Of a DNA stretch of 41,961 nucleotides, positions 1 through 13,279 are shown piece by piece (the stretch's first letter is position 1; the number at the start of each line of letters is the position of its first letter). A model generated the notes under the pieces. It was not told the origin of the DNA. It saw only the letters and a list, made by a program, of their open reading frames with translations, and made no database searches. This DNA is from Ichthyophonus hoferi. Taxonomy: Eukaryota > Opisthokonta > Ichthyosporea > Ichthyophonida > Ichthyophonidae. The stretch spans positions 84,585-126,545 of the forward strand of contig NAOQ01000120.1 of NCBI GenBank assembly GCA_002751075.1, given 5' to 3'. A program made the position numbers and the translations under genes.

Positions 1-84
<84 letters not shown>
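1..84. repeat. (ATT)n trinucleotide microsatellite
   Basis: An uninterrupted run of ATT units opens the window and may continue beyond its left edge. It ends where the sequence turns into tatttatttg. A shorter ATT tract lies near 14805-14832. Confidence 0.95.
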
Positions 85-856
85 TATTTGTAGGATTATT
101 TGCATTTGTTTTCTTGTATTGCTCTATCTCCATTAATTTTGTTGTAAATTGTTTAAAACCTCTGCATATTGCCTTATTGATATCTGAATATAATTATATA
201 TTTAAAGTCAATCATTATTCTGTACTTTTATCTTGTTTTACGCATCATACTATCTCAACTGCATTTTCACTTCTACTTTTGATTATTTATCATACCATAT
301 GATATAGGCCTTGCATCAATTAATTACAATCAATAATTCTTTATGCTTAATATTTATAATATAATTTGAAAAATCAATTCATCTGTACTTATTCTAGTTA
401 TATTTTACTTTTGACATGTAATTTATTTTCAGTTAATGTTCTATAATGGGTTTCATTCTAATCGATGATCTTTGACCAATGCTCCTATAGAATTAAATTT
501 AATCCTGATATATAACAATTAATATCATGATTTAGATACCTATCCTGGATGCCCAAAACTGTAACATTTTAGTTTGCATTCTGATGCCTGATATATGAGT
601 AATTTATTTGTCTATAGATGATTATAGTTTTACTTATAATGGTTTGGTGTACATAGACGCAAGAGGGCTATCTCCAGTGTAACGAAAACGGAATGAGGGC
701 TACCCAGAAGGGTCTTATAATCCTAGACTCTATCTTGCCACACCTTTTTGAACATATGGATAAACTCTCTTTATAGTATACGGAGCTGTTTAGTTGTTTT
801 CTAACACATAAAAGTTTCTCAAATATAATTAACCCATTTAGGCTGCTAATAAAACA
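85..856. other. AT-rich stretch without recognised gene
   Basis: I see no conserved exon, RNA gene or repeat here. A 62-codon open frame at 114-302 has no recognisable domain and its composition is like the surrounding AT-rich DNA. If the tiny exon at 857 is real, this stretch would include its promoter. Confidence 0.5.
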
Positions 857-875
857 ATGGCAGACAGTGGTGAAT
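857..875 (+). other. Candidate first coding exon (MADSGE...)
   Basis: The sequence aaaacaATGG is a good animal start context. After six codons it runs into a strong donor, gtaagt, leaving phase 1. The PAP2-like gene downstream lacks a visible start, so this could be its first exon. At least one bridging exon would be needed, because the first well-supported downstream exon starts in phase 0, and I could not identify that bridge with confidence. It could equally be a chance match. Confidence 0.25.
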
Positions 876-3605
876 GTAAGTCCTTATAATTGCGTATATA
901 AAAAGAGTCACATATATTTAAATATCTACACAATACCTACATATGGAATATAGAGGAGGTAGAAACACTACTATGGTAAACTTCATACTTAAATGCAACT
1001 ATATTTATGGTTAATATAACTACATATACAGCATTAGAAAAAAATAGATAGGTTATAATGAATAGATTATCAAGTAGTCTATATATATACTATGATAGAT
1101 TTAGATGGAATAAAAGATTTATGTCTGCTCTAGGACTAACATTCACGATTCTGTGATGATAGCTGAACGTAGATCTTTTGTTTTGTTTTAATTATCTATT
1201 TGTAATAGGTTACCATGTACAAATGGTGAAATAAGAAACAGAGACTGAACTTGATATTGATAACCAACATAGCCAATTTATCATGTGCTAGATTCAGCTT
1301 CTACATTTCCTTTTAGATGGTTGTGAAACTGGTATCTGGTATTGTGATAAAGATAAACCAATTTAAAAGGTTTTTATTTTAAAGACATATTTGCTATTGA
1401 AGTATGCAAGAGATATATTTTTCAATCCATGATCTGTTATTTAAAATCATGTAATATAGATGTATTTTTGTCAATCCCAGCCTGTGTAGTAATTATCTCA
1501 TCCATGTTCAAGGTGGCAGCCAATTACTGTAGGCAGCAAAATTTGAATAAAAACTCTATCCACTTGATTCACTATCACTACAGAATCAAGAGTCCTCACT
1601 CTGTCGCTGACAGAACCTTTTTATACGGATTTTATATGAATATTATTTCAGTCCAGCAATAAGTAATCGGTTATTTAATATTACTATAGTTATTTTTCCT
1701 ATTATATATATTTGAAACATGTTAAAATAACATAAATGAGGATGCCAACCAAATTTATAACAAAAATGAATGAGAACAACAAATAAAAAAGATAGATTTG
1801 CATGGAGCTAAGTTAAGCTTAATATGAAAAAAATGGGTAATAGGATTTCCAGAAAGGCTCGTAAAATTAAATATCATCTATTGCACATATAGAATCATGA
1901 CATATGTCAAGGATTTCCTCTAGTAACTAAGTAATAATACCTTTCCATAGTGTACAATATATTATACTTTGTTGCCAACCCCAGCTTGGATCATAACCAT
2001 TATACTAGGTAGTCGATCGTTTGTTGTGAGTTACCAAAATAACAAAATAAAAGGAATATACCAGAGTATTACAACGAATCAGGTCAATGTTATATACGTT
2101 CATGGTGCGTGGGTAGCGAATAGATCACGTAGGATAAGCAAGTCATGCATACGATTAGTGCACATCTAACTAGTTGATCCTAGTTGATACATACTAAGAT
2201 AGATTGCAAAATACTTAAATCTGGTTGGCTAATTAAAAGCTTGGCAAGTAAGTTTATTGGAGAGTAGCTTTACATGTATGACTTGCACTATATAATGTTA
2301 TTTTGTACGCGTTTGTAATCGAGATGAAAAATATGTATTTATACTGAAAAATTTTTATGTTATTCCTTAATGAACTCCGAACTGTAAAATACAAGTGCAC
2401 AATATACTGGATTTTTCTACTAGGTTGTATTATTGTTTAGAATTTTATCGCAGCTTAAGCATTTAAATTATTTAGTAAGAAATACTTACATTATGCTTAT
2501 TTTGAGAGGAGGTGTAAAAACCCTTTACAGAAAATTTTAAAGTCGTAGTCGGTCAACCAAGATATTATTTTTTAATTATTTCTTCAAGATAATCTTTAAA
2601 AACTGAAACACAAGGGGACTACCATTAAGATGAATGAGTTATTTATGAAGCAACTAAGGACCCTTTCCTGGGTAAGCTGATAGACATTATTGATTACAGC
2701 CACAAATATATTAATACAAACAAATAATCAATAGATTACATTTGTTTATAGAGTATTTGTTGACAAAACGCATTTTTTTTTTCCCTGTTGTATTATAGTA
2801 TTATATATTATTATAGAGTATTATATATTTATGTTACCGTTATACTTACAGGTTTGTCCTACTTCACCTATAATAATCCATTATGTTGTTGATATTGTAC
2901 ACTTTGATTTATTAAAGTTGCTGTATACACAAGGATAAACTCAGATTTCCTTTTTCTCTTCCGGACTTATCCAGTAGCAACCACACAAACGTACTTTGCC
3001 TTGTGTAGGAATATATACAGTCATAAATGTACACTTATATAATATATATGGATGTATATACGTTTATAGATATAATTAATTAAAGGAGACAATAAATTAA
3101 TTTCAAACACCATATATATATTCGGCATAAACTGTAATACAATACACAGAATTATCGTTGTTAATTAACAGATAAACCACATTTTATACTTGTAAACCTA
3201 CCATATATGTACACATGCAAACTTGTTCTCTCCTTAATTGACTGAGATGATCCCATCCATATTGAATGATCTACATATTATACAAACATTAGTACGAAAA
3301 TACCCGTTCTACACTATAGTAGTGATTATCTCTTAGTTTTCATTACCAATATATACATATTTTAAAATAATCAAACTAACTCATAATTCCTTCGATTCAC
3401 TTTATTGCCCATTTTATCCTTTAATAAGCGTATATCCATGATTACCCCCATCAGCAATCATCACTGTCTATTCAACACAGTAGCTTGATATATATTAGCA
3501 TAAAATAGTAACCTGATGTAGTCACGTAACATACCAGCCTATCACAGTAACCTATCATCTGGACCTTTCAGGCTAACCTACCATGACATTGCCATTTCTA
3601 TCTAG
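876..3605. other. AT-rich stretch, possibly a long 5' intron region
   Basis: Apart from the dispersed repeat at 1867-2070 I see no convincing exon. One possible small exon lies at about 1489-1512, after the acceptor-like caatcccag and before gtggcag. It would bridge the phases between the 857 exon and the 3606 exon, but its donor is weak. Open frames at 1429-1662 and 1969-2169 lack recognisable features. Confidence 0.4.
1867..2070 (+). repeat. Dispersed repeat, copy 1 (inverted partner at 40797-41002)
   Basis: This segment matches the reverse complement of 40797-41002 along its whole length, at roughly 85 percent identity by eye. Shared blocks include atcatctattgca, ataaccattatactaggtag and ggaatataccagagtatt. 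Similarity stops abruptly at both ends. No terminal inverted repeat, poly-A tail or coding frame is obvious. It is probably a short non-autonomous mobile repeat. Confidence 0.8.
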
Positions 3606-5454
3606 ATAATCGCATCTCTTATACTTGTTTCCACTATTATTATTTCTTCTGATTCAACGATATTTTTTACCTGTGATAGGAATCCCTATACACGTTCTGC
3701 CAGTCCAGACGGCAGGGAATATGGCGGGGTGAGTTGTTATATAATGTGTAGCATTAAGATGTAGAAATGAATACAAGGGAATGGTATAAAATAAATAGAA
3801 ATACTTGAACAAAAAATAATATGGCAGGATAGAGAGATTAATAATATTATTAGAAAAAAATAGAAAGAATAGACAGAAAAGAAAAGAAAATCATAAAAGG
3901 ATAATGTTTTTTTTTTTTTGAAGAGAGAAAAAAATTGATCGAGGAAATGTGTGAACGTGAATGGATTTTTAAACTTATTTGTTTTGAGTAATTAATTACA
4001 CCATGGTTGACTATTAGATAATATAATGCTTATATCTTTCCCCATACAGCACCTGCCTTGGTACCATATATCTTTCCCAGTTCGCGCATTATTCTTTTTT
4101 AATGGAATAAGGACTCTGTACGCTGTTCTACTTGTGTTGCTATGTGTTGATACTACATACAGTACACGAATTAGAAAGATTATCAGTGTAGGGTTGGTGG
4201 TAGGATTGTATTTTCCTGAGTTAAAAATGATCGAGTGGTTGAAGGCCATGTCAGGAGATACCCAGTGCACAGTATGTACTTTTGTATACTTGTATAGATA
4301 GATCGCGGATGTATGTGTGCATATATATATATATATGTATATATGTATTTATGTATTTATGTATATGTATTTATGTATGTATGTATGGATCAGAGGAAAA
4401 TGAATGAGAAAGGGAAATATAAATACACCTATATCTTCTGGTCTTTATGATTTTAACCTAACCATATATCTTTGTTCTTGTGTTTATATGTTTATATGTG
4501 CATAATTCCAGATGTTAATATATACGTATTTAATTATTCCATTAGTATTTCTGTTTTTATTTACGCTAGTACATTTACAATGCTCTGTTTAATGCTTATG
4601 CGTGGACATATATGAGCAATTAATTGTCCTATCATTAATAACACTTTATTTTTTATTACCCACAGTTACCTAATAGGATTAAAGGGAATGGTATTTCAGG
4701 CCATTCTTTTTATACTATGTATGTAGTATTTGCAATATACTATTTGACTATGCTTATTGGTCGAAGCCATATAACCACCAGAGTTAAAATATGCTTGGTT
4801 GCCATGGCAATAATTTTCACAGGGCAAATGTTATTGGTTACATATATGTACGGGTATCACAGCCTTAATCAAATTACCCTGGGAGCAATTACGGTATATT
4901 ATCTCTCTTTCTCTATTTCTACCCACCTATGTATTTATCTCTCTCTCTCTCTCTCGCATATGTTTTTTGAAAATTTTAGAAATGGAACATTGATTTGTAG
5001 TTTTCTAGTTTTTACTTTCAAACTATTTTTTCTTTGATATTAGTCCACCTGCCCCCTATACATATATCCATTATTTTCTTCACCACACTTTTTCCTCAAA
5101 TATATACGTGCTGCTGTATCTTTCTCTTTGGCACCTTATTATAAACTAATTAATGTTCATTGACCATAACAATGGCAGGGTTGTGTGGGTGTGGAAATTG
5201 TCATTCTAATAATACATCGAGTATTATTTGCTTCCTGGCCCTGGTATTCTACTGTAGCTATACCTAGCAACAGTGAAAGGTATTTAATTTTGTTTCACAA
5301 CAATACGCTTTTACAGTGGTTTTATAATTCTTGTACAAGATATGGACTATATAATTTTATTATTGTATATAAATTTTACGAGAGCGTAACCAAGATAAAT
5401 ATGTGTACGTATACTCTCACTACGCTACGTTGGCATGTGGCCCTCCTTTTATGA
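3606..5454 (+). CDS. PAP2-superfamily multi-pass membrane protein (5' end not found)
   Basis: Four phase-0 exons join cleanly: 3606-3728, 4050-4271, 4666-4893 and 5179-5454, ending in TGA. They give about 283 residues without an initiator. Several hydrophobic segments alternate with polar loops. Exon 3 opens with NGISGHSFY, resembling the SGH motif of the PAP2/lipid-phosphatase fold. About 50 residues later comes YGYHSLNQITLGA, the H-x3-D/Q motif. The Gln four residues after the His resembles dolichyl-diphosphatase (DOLPP1), but the Arg usually six residues before the His is Thr here. It probably acts on a lipid phosphate in an internal membrane, or is a catalytically altered member. Substrate and precise subfamily are unknown. 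A poly(A) signal follows at 5477. The gene converges on SKP1. Confidence 0.65.
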
Positions 5455-5476
5455 TAAATATGGCTTTTATCCACCC

Positions 5477-5482
5477 AATAAA
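5477..5482 (+). terminator. Poly(A) signal AATAAA of the PAP2-like gene
   Basis: AATAAA lies 23 bases after the stop codon of the PAP2-like gene. This supports the 5179-5454 exon as terminal. Confidence 0.6.
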
Positions 5483-6720
5483 AAATTATTTTTAACACCA
5501 TCTCTGATTTAAGCCCCCAGCCTTCTCTCGCTACAGATAGCAAGAAGCGGCCTGATTCGTAGGCCTTAATCATGGCCAATGTCTATTGGATCTTCCATTA
5601 TCAGTATACCCACACCTTTTATATTAATATAACTAACAACTACATAGAATAAGGCTTATTCACCTTCCGGAATGAAACAAACTACCCTTTAAACTAATAT
5701 ATAAAAATTAAAAAACATCGTATTGGTCCATTATGTAGCCATAGTTATTTATAAGACTGCAATTGAAAAAAGGATTGTAGTTCATTATAAACAATGACAA
5801 TAGATTATTTGAATTATTTTAATTTTAACTCGTTTGTGATTTATATATTATCACACACCGGGGGTGAGATTTTCCTTGTATTCTGTTGCATCTCAACATT
5901 ATTCTACCCATATATTTGTTAAACTAATATATATCCATGGTTAACAAGTTATTCATTCTACATTCATCACGATAACAAAATAATATTTTAGTGACTATCC
6001 CACAGAAAAAGTGGGAGCTAAATCGGATGAGATAGTTCACAAAATACGAACCAATAGCATAGTACTACGCGAGACATTATACTACCAATCTAACTATTAG
6101 GGTAATAATCCACAATGAGAAACAAGCGTGTTCTCTGTTTATCCTACATTGTGCATTCTTTTTCCTTTGATACTTAATATAATTAAATCATGTATCTCAT
6201 TGGTCGGCATGACGAAACTAATATCGGTTATTAGTCATTGTGGAGATCTGGTTGCTAGAGCTCATATCATAGCATACCTACATCTATACATACACCCACG
6301 TATTATAACTAGGCAGACATGATAACGCCATGATAACGTCACTATAAGCCTTATTGAAAGGTAACTTAACAATGACCTAGTAGTCTTAGAAACATACCAG
6401 CAGGATCTTGCTTTAAGTACTAAGGTACTCTGATACTGTCCTATCACAGTGTCTATTTATAATTGTAAATTCAGTTGCACCCAATGCCATAGTCATAACT
6501 GTACGTGTTGCATCATAGGTAATGTTAAATTAGAAAACAAATATATACCATATAGTACCATCTTAATACTTTTCACATACACATACACATGCATACAATA
6601 CACAAATGGGACCTCACAAACTTTATATAAACTTATACAATATCAAACACTGCCACAACAATACTACAACGTTTAGTTGTTTGTGTTTGTTAAGATAAGC
6701 AGCACTAGCTATTCATCTAT
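5483..6720. other. Convergent intergenic region
   Basis: This lies between the 3' ends of the PAP2-like gene (+) and SKP1 (-) and should carry both 3' flanks. I see no conserved exon, RNA gene or clear repeat. The short open frames here are AT-rich and unrecognised. Confidence 0.5.
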
Positions 6721-8772
6721 CTATCGTTCCTCACACCACTCATTCTCTTTACGAATTTGATCCTCTTCACCAGGGGCAAAGTCATTTTTGATATTGAAGG
6801 TCTTGCGGATTTCTTCTGGAGTCTTGCCTGTATGTGTATATAATAGTATGTATAGGAGAGGGAAGGAGTGAGGTTGGCTTAGTTGTATGTACCAATGAAT
6901 TGTAATGCTTAAAAGAAATAAAACGACATAGAAAATGTGTATACGTATGCATTATAGTATGTAGAGCGCCCGAGAACGAAAAAGAAGAAGAAAAAAAAAA
7001 AGAGAAAGTCATATATATATAAACAACATGCTTATACTAGAGCAAAATAAAACAACCTCAAGGAAAATTAAAAGCATAAAGGAAAAGAAGAAGAGATATA
7101 GAGAGGAAGGGAGAATATAAGAAGAAAGACCAGCAACATAGACTGAAAAGCACCGACATCTACATATACACACATACCCTTAATCATATTGGCCACAGTC
7201 TTGCATGTAAGATCCAATAATGGCTTGATATCTAGGAAGTTGGCGGCCAGAATAAGTTCAAAGAGAGTGCCCTGATCACCTCCTACAAAGTCCTGGTCCC
7301 ATGCATCAATATCATCGGTCTGTTTCTCCTTATTGTCATCATCTTCTTGTGGGATGGGCTCGTCCCCCTTATGGTGCTCACAGTACTTGATTACCTGGTA
7401 GAGAGGGAGAGGGGGGGAGAGGAATAGGTAAGAATGGCATGTCATGTGATGGAGTGTATGGGTATGTTGGGTGGAAAGCGTTATTATAGTTAGAAATTAG
7501 AAAGTGGAATCATACTATACAATCGATGGATAGATAATGAATTCTACTTGTTACTGGTTGCCAAATTACATGATAATCTCTTACTAGAAAATGAGAAACA
7601 TAGTAATTAATAAAAATAAGTTAACATATTTAGTGGTTATAGAGTCTAAAGCACAGTTTAATCTAATGACAAGATGTAAAAGGTATAAGAGAAAGGTTGC
7701 TTCACTATCTAAACCAATTATAACTAAAAGAATTATCTAAAGAATACAAGCCATGTTATATCCAATACCTAGGTGTCTTGCATACAGGCCAAGGTATAAT
7801 AAAACAGGAATATAATACTTATATATATAGGAATATAGGAATAGTCACAGATAAAAAGAGATATGCTGTAGAAATATAAGTAAAAAAGAGAAAGCATAAT
7901 ATGATTAGTATGGTGAGATAAACCAAGTAATTGTAGGGTTTGGGAAAGGTTAACAAGATAGGGTTATTGCAATACCTTTTCAAGAATAGGGCCAGATACA
8001 TTAGGAAGAGGCACAGGGAGAGTGGCAGAATCGTCGGTCAGCAGAACATCTGCGAGGAAAAGAAAATTTCAAAAAATATACATGTTATGCATGTGCCAAT
8101 AAAAAGAATATTAACAAATTAGTAAACTGGGCATATATATAGGGAGTGGATGGAACGTGAAATGTGTTACATGAGAAAATATATAGAAAAAAAAAAAAAA
8201 AAAGATTAGGAGTTTGGGGTTATGTAAGGGGAAGATAAAGAAAAAGTATATCTATGCAAGAAAGGGAAACAGGAATAGTTCGGGAAATGATACAACATTA
8301 TGCGTAGACAATGATGTCTAAAGAAGTATAGAGTATATAGCTAATAGAAAATAGAATAAGAAGAAAAGGATAGATAAAATTGAAGAGGGAAATTAAACTA
8401 AATAAAAGTAAAAGAAAACAAACTATTAAAAATAACGCCACTTTATATAGCAAGGGTTGAGAATTGTTTCCCTCTTAACTAAGTTTTGCTAGAAGTAAAA
8501 TACTGGGGAACACATTATAATTCGCTAGAATAAAAAATAAAATTAAGATAACAAAAAATAGCATGTATCCCTATCTCCATATCTCTCCTATAATATAAAT
8601 CCCTTTTCTTTTTATTATTCATTTCTCCAAGTAAGAGAGCACAAAACCAACCATTGAACATAGTTTTGACCGTCTCTGACATGCAAGCAACTTTATAATC
8701 GACTTCAAACTGACGATCATCATTGCTCTGCAAAATAACCTTACGGTTGGGCTTGATATCTGTAGACGACAT
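6721..8772 (-). CDS. SKP1: S-phase kinase-associated protein 1 (SCF adaptor)
   Basis: Four exons on the minus strand, 8772-8652, 8049-7976, 7394-7178 and 6827-6721, join in phase to 172 codons plus stop; human SKP1 has 163 residues. SKP1 bridges CUL1 and F-box proteins in SCF ubiquitin ligases in cytosol and nucleus. The N-terminal BTB/POZ fold (about residues 10-75) shows [18 protein letters not shown]. The C-terminal F-box-binding part contains [28 protein letters not shown] and [16 protein letters not shown]. The tail ENEWCEER closely matches the family ending WCEEK. A variable acidic loop (about residues 75-95) is rich in Asp and Glu. All junctions are GT-AG. The gene is head to head with PSMD8 across 776 bases. 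Confidence 0.97.
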
Positions 8773-9548
8773 TATCTCTTGTAATATAAAAGTAACAAAG
8801 CTCTAAAGAAGATACCAAACCTCACTACCAACACAAACGTTTAAAAAATAGGATATGATTTAAACGAGAACTGATGACGTGTTAAGATTTTGGTCGATAT
8901 CCCTCGTTTTGCGATTCATTTTTAATCAAGACATAATAATTTTATTAGAACCAATCATCTAAGCTATCACGTGATGAGAATCATGTTAATAACGTCAATT
9001 AAAATATCATTTTGATGTAATATGATACCAACAAAAATGGCCCGAATAAGAACGGCCTAGTGACGTATTTCCTTACCAAAAATGACCAATGTATTTATTT
9101 AGGACCATATGAAGTTATGTTGTCTCACACCAAACATAGGCACATATGTGATTGTCATGAAGTGCATTTGTCACCAAGAACAAAGCAAGTATTTACGTCA
9201 TTATGCCGGATCTTTACCAGTTATAAAGACAAAATTAGTACTAAATATGACTAATTTTAATAACTCATCATGACGTAAATAGTTACCAAGAACAAAGCAA
9301 GTTAACCCGTCGTTAAAGCCTCATATATTCGTCATAATGACGTAAAATATTAGGTAAGGTCGACTAATCTATCTTCCATTATAATTTATTTTTATCTAGT
9401 CATTCCAGATACTAGTAAATAATAAAATAGTATATTTTAAAACCGCATATTTTCTTTGTAGGTTGTTATTGTAGTAGAGTGCGTAGTGTTACGTTTATAT
9501 AGTTCCCATCACAGTACCCCTAATTCTACCTTTATACTACACTATAAC
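8773..9548. promoter_or_regulatory. Divergent SKP1/PSMD8 promoter with TGACGT cluster
   Basis: The two start codons are 776 bases apart on opposite strands, so this must hold both promoters. TGACGT or its complement occurs six times, near 8876, 8990, 9061, 9195, 9271 and 9338. Several copies are extended as TGACGTAAA or TTTACGTCA, like CREB/ATF half-sites. A TTTATATAG sequence near 9493 could be a TATA element for PSMD8. Protein binding is inference from motif shape. Confidence 0.75.
9173..9302 (+). repeat. 18-bp direct repeat pair in the divergent promoter
   Basis: The identical 18-mer accaagaacaaagcaagt occurs at 9173-9190 and 9285-9302, 112 bases apart. Each copy lies near a TGACGT-type motif: the first is followed by ttTACGTCA, and the second preceded by TGACGTaaat. 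This may be a duplicated regulatory module or the trace of a short local duplication. Confidence 0.85.
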
Positions 9549-12500
9549 ATGGCTAGTGCACAATATTCAGAGGCAGTAGAGCTGCTCAAACAGCTAAAGG
9601 AAGAGTGGACCAAGGTGACCCCTGACCTAAAGCACTGTGGTTTGCTACTGAAGAAGCTTAAGGTAATATATATTCTCGTCTTTATATTCTTTCTCAAGAT
9701 ATCTATTTTCTTTCTCTTTTATCCCTTTCTTTAATCTTATTTCACCTGGTTGTTAAATTTTTCTAGGCCTTCACCTCAGTAGTATCTTTACATCTCTTCT
9801 TCTTCTTGATGCTAATGCGGTTATGTATTGGCTAAGTTTCTCAAAATGTAAATGTGGTATTTTCTCTTTACAATGGATTTGATTATATTTCTCTGTGTAG
9901 CTCTCTTCTGTAGCTCTATATTTTAATCCTATTATCTTTTTTCTCTATCCATGAACAGTATACTTTTTCTTTCATCCATTTGCCTTTCTTTGTATAGCTC
10001 TGACATTGCAGGGTTTATCCTGCTTTCTTACGTACCATTTATTTAATTAATCTACCCTGTCTCCCCACCCCCGTCCCCTCCCAACCACCATTCCCTCATC
10101 TTTATTTACACACGCTTTTATTCTTTCTTCTGTTTCCGACTATCTTTTTATATTTTCAATCTTCAATCCTAATACCTTTTTTTATAAAGTAGCCCTTATA
10201 TCTCTATCCTGGTCTTTTCCTATTATATTTGATTATATTCTTTTATATTCCCCCAACCTCCTCCCTCACTTATTTCTCTATTGCTAGGTTTTCACATTGA
10301 TATCTTATTTCCTGATTTTACAAAAAAAAATTTCTCCATATTTCTATTATTTTTCATAAGAATATATACTAGATTATATAATTATTAGTATTTTTTAAAA
10401 AAGTCTAACCTAATATTCTTATATTTTTCTTTGTATATTTTTTAATCTCTTTTTCCACTGACCCTATTTTATTTTTTTAAAATTATATCTACACATATGC
10501 CTCTATTTAACGCGAATTATGCTTTACAGATCACCCTTGCCGAATTATCCTTCCTTTCTATTAGTGATAAGCCTACACAAGAAGAGGTTTTATTGGCAAG
10601 TAAGTGATGGGATTATTTAAAAAATTGTTTTTAACCAGACATATGTACAAGGTAACTTCGCAAGCAGCTTCTACCTCTATTTCGGTTGGGATATGTGAAT
10701 ATACATGCTTAAGTGTACGATTTTTTATATGTATACAATGATGATAATAGTAATAATACTAATATTTATCTATATCTATCTATTGCAGGAGATGTCCTAG
10801 AGATAGGAGCTCTATGGAGCATTAGAAGTGAGGATGTGACATCGTTCCAACACTACATGGCACAGCTCAAGACCTATTACTTTGATCTGAAGTAGGTGTT
10901 GTCCTATTCTTTCCTACCACACCATACACTTACTCTTCTTTCTCTCTCCTTCTCTCTCTCTTTTGCTTGGTATGTATTTGCACACATACATACTATTATA
11001 CATACTTACGTACATACTTACATATACCCATCTCTAACCATATTCCATGTTCACTATGTTGCCCTACCTATAGAGATCATGTGAGCGAGTCTGTGCACAT
11101 GTGGGAGCTCCTTGGTTTAAATCTTCTTTACCTACTGTCTCAGAACAAAATTGCCGACTTTCATACTGAGGTTTGTTAATCTGATTGCGTTAATACTATT
11201 GGTTTATTATTTTATATTATTTTCTTATTATTTATCTATGTTTTATAGCCTCAGTACAATCATTTTATTCTATTATCATATTTTCATAATATATGCTATA
11301 CTGCCCATTATTATCTATACTATAAGTTACTTTGTTGATAGGTGATTTTTTGCTCTGCTATCTATGCATTTCTCTCAACATTTGTACTACTCATTCTTAT
11401 ATAATACGTACTTTTTTTGTATATACATGCTTTGTTGTATTTCTATTTCTATTTTATCATAATAGCAGGTATAGTGTATTATCATTAGGTAATTAATACT
11501 GCTTCAATTTCTCTTTCTTTATATACACACACTATTAGATAATTATAATTTTAAAAATATATATACTTAGCATGTCTTTGGTCACACATAAGCACATTCA
11601 CATATTCACATATTCACATATTATCCTATTGGCACCTTACTGATTGGCGCATAATCCCTGTATCCTATACTCTGTACTCCTATACAGCTGGAACTTCTGC
11701 CGGACAGCAGCCTTAGTACTCCATACATAGCCTACCCTGTACATATGGAACAGTACATGATTGAAGGCAGCTACAACAAAATCCTGCATGCTAGGTCTGA
11801 AGCCCCTGCCCCCTCTTATAGCTTCTTTGTCAATGTCCTATCCGATACGGTCAGGTAGGGGTTTTGTTTTGCTTTTCTATTTAGTTTCCTCTTGTTATTG
11901 TTATTTTCCTTGTTATTTAGCACACTTGTTTGGTTTTTTTTCTTTTTTCTTTTTTCTTTCTTTTTTCGTTTTGTGTCTTTTTTTTGTAGTTAACTTCTTG
12001 CGTTTATCTCTTGTTTGGCTAATAAATTTTTACCAATGTACGCATGATAAGCTGTATATATTATAAAATCATCTGCATTATTTTACCTTTTACTAAACTT
12101 TAATGTTTTTATTTTGAGATTATTACTGGCTCTGATTTATATATTTAATGTTTTTTTGGTAAGTCATAGGCAACCTACAATATTTTGTATAAATTTTCCT
12201 TATTGGTCTCCCAAATCATACACATACTCTCTAACTTATTTTCTGTGTTGATTTTAATAATTAATACGGTCTTTCCATTGGCATTAGTATTTTAAACTTT
12301 AAATATATTTCTATGTTAATTACTCTTATGTGTCGTGTACTCGGTATGTCTTACCATAGCATATAACATATGCATTAATTATATATTGCCAATGTTAACC
12401 TTAGGTCGACCATGTTAATCATAGATTGGTAATGCTAATCATAAATTAATAATGTTATGACAGGGAGGAGATTGCCTCTTGCTGTGAGAAGGCCTTTAAT

Positions 12501-13266
12501 AAGATAGCTATCTCGGAGCTAAAAAAGATTTTGTACTTGGAAAAAGATGAGGATGCTATGAAAATTGCACAGAAGGTTAGTTGTACTCTTATATTGCACC
12601 GGACATATGGTTATAGTGTTGTACTATTATTATCTCATAATACTATGACACTCATACTATTTTATTAGCATACTATCATACTCTATATGAATATGAATCC
12701 ATGTAAACGACTGTCTTTATATTTTCCTTTTTATATATTTTCTATATACTTCATTGTATACATAAGAAAAAACAATATTTTGGTACATATATAGTCGTCT
12801 ATCTTCCCCTATATATATACCTCTCCCGATGCACTATCTACCATTTTTTGTCTACTTGACGCAAGGCAAAAACTACATATATATATATATATATGTCTCT
12901 CATATACATACAACTCGACTGTCACTATGTTAGAGCATCTTGAAACAAATTGACTCAATATATATTTCATTTTTAATTGTTCAAGCGACATTCAATGTCT
13001 ACAAACTATGCTATTACGTCCCTCTCTCATCGCACTATGCATTTTCACCTATTTATATGTATGCATGCATGTATGTATGCTACATTAAACAGTTGATTGG
13101 TTAAGTATCACTAATATCACTGGGTTATACCCTACAGCGCAACTGGAAAATGGCTGGCGGTGCATTCCAATTCATAGCCCCTCCTAAGGCCACCAATGAG
13201 ATCCCTGCTGCCAGGCTCATTGGCCAAACAATGGGCTATGCCCGTGAGCTCGAGAAGATTGTGTAA
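9549..13266 (+). CDS. PSMD8: 26S proteasome non-ATPase regulatory subunit 8 (Rpn12)
   Basis: Seven exons join in phase: 9549-9662, 10530-10599, 10789-10891, 11074-11170, 11688-11854, 12464-12575 and 13138-13266. They encode 263 residues; yeast Rpn12 has about 274. PSMD8 is a lid subunit of the 19S regulatory particle with a CSN8/PSMD8/EIF3K-type PCI fold. Recognisable stretches are the helical N terminus ([12 protein letters not shown]), [47 protein letters not shown] and the C-terminal [15 protein letters not shown], close to the family ending IGQTLEYARELE. The ATG at 9549 is chosen because the open frame upstream of it has no earlier ATG. Introns 1 and 4 are the longest and strongly pyrimidine-rich on the coding strand. 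Confidence 0.97.
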
Positions 13267-13279
13267 ATGTGTTGGGGGT

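Noticed and set aside
3721-3728. ATGGCGGG followed by gtgagt as a separate start exon
   Set aside because: Its 8 bases leave the wrong phase for the 4050 exon. The same donor fits a longer phase-0 exon from 3606.
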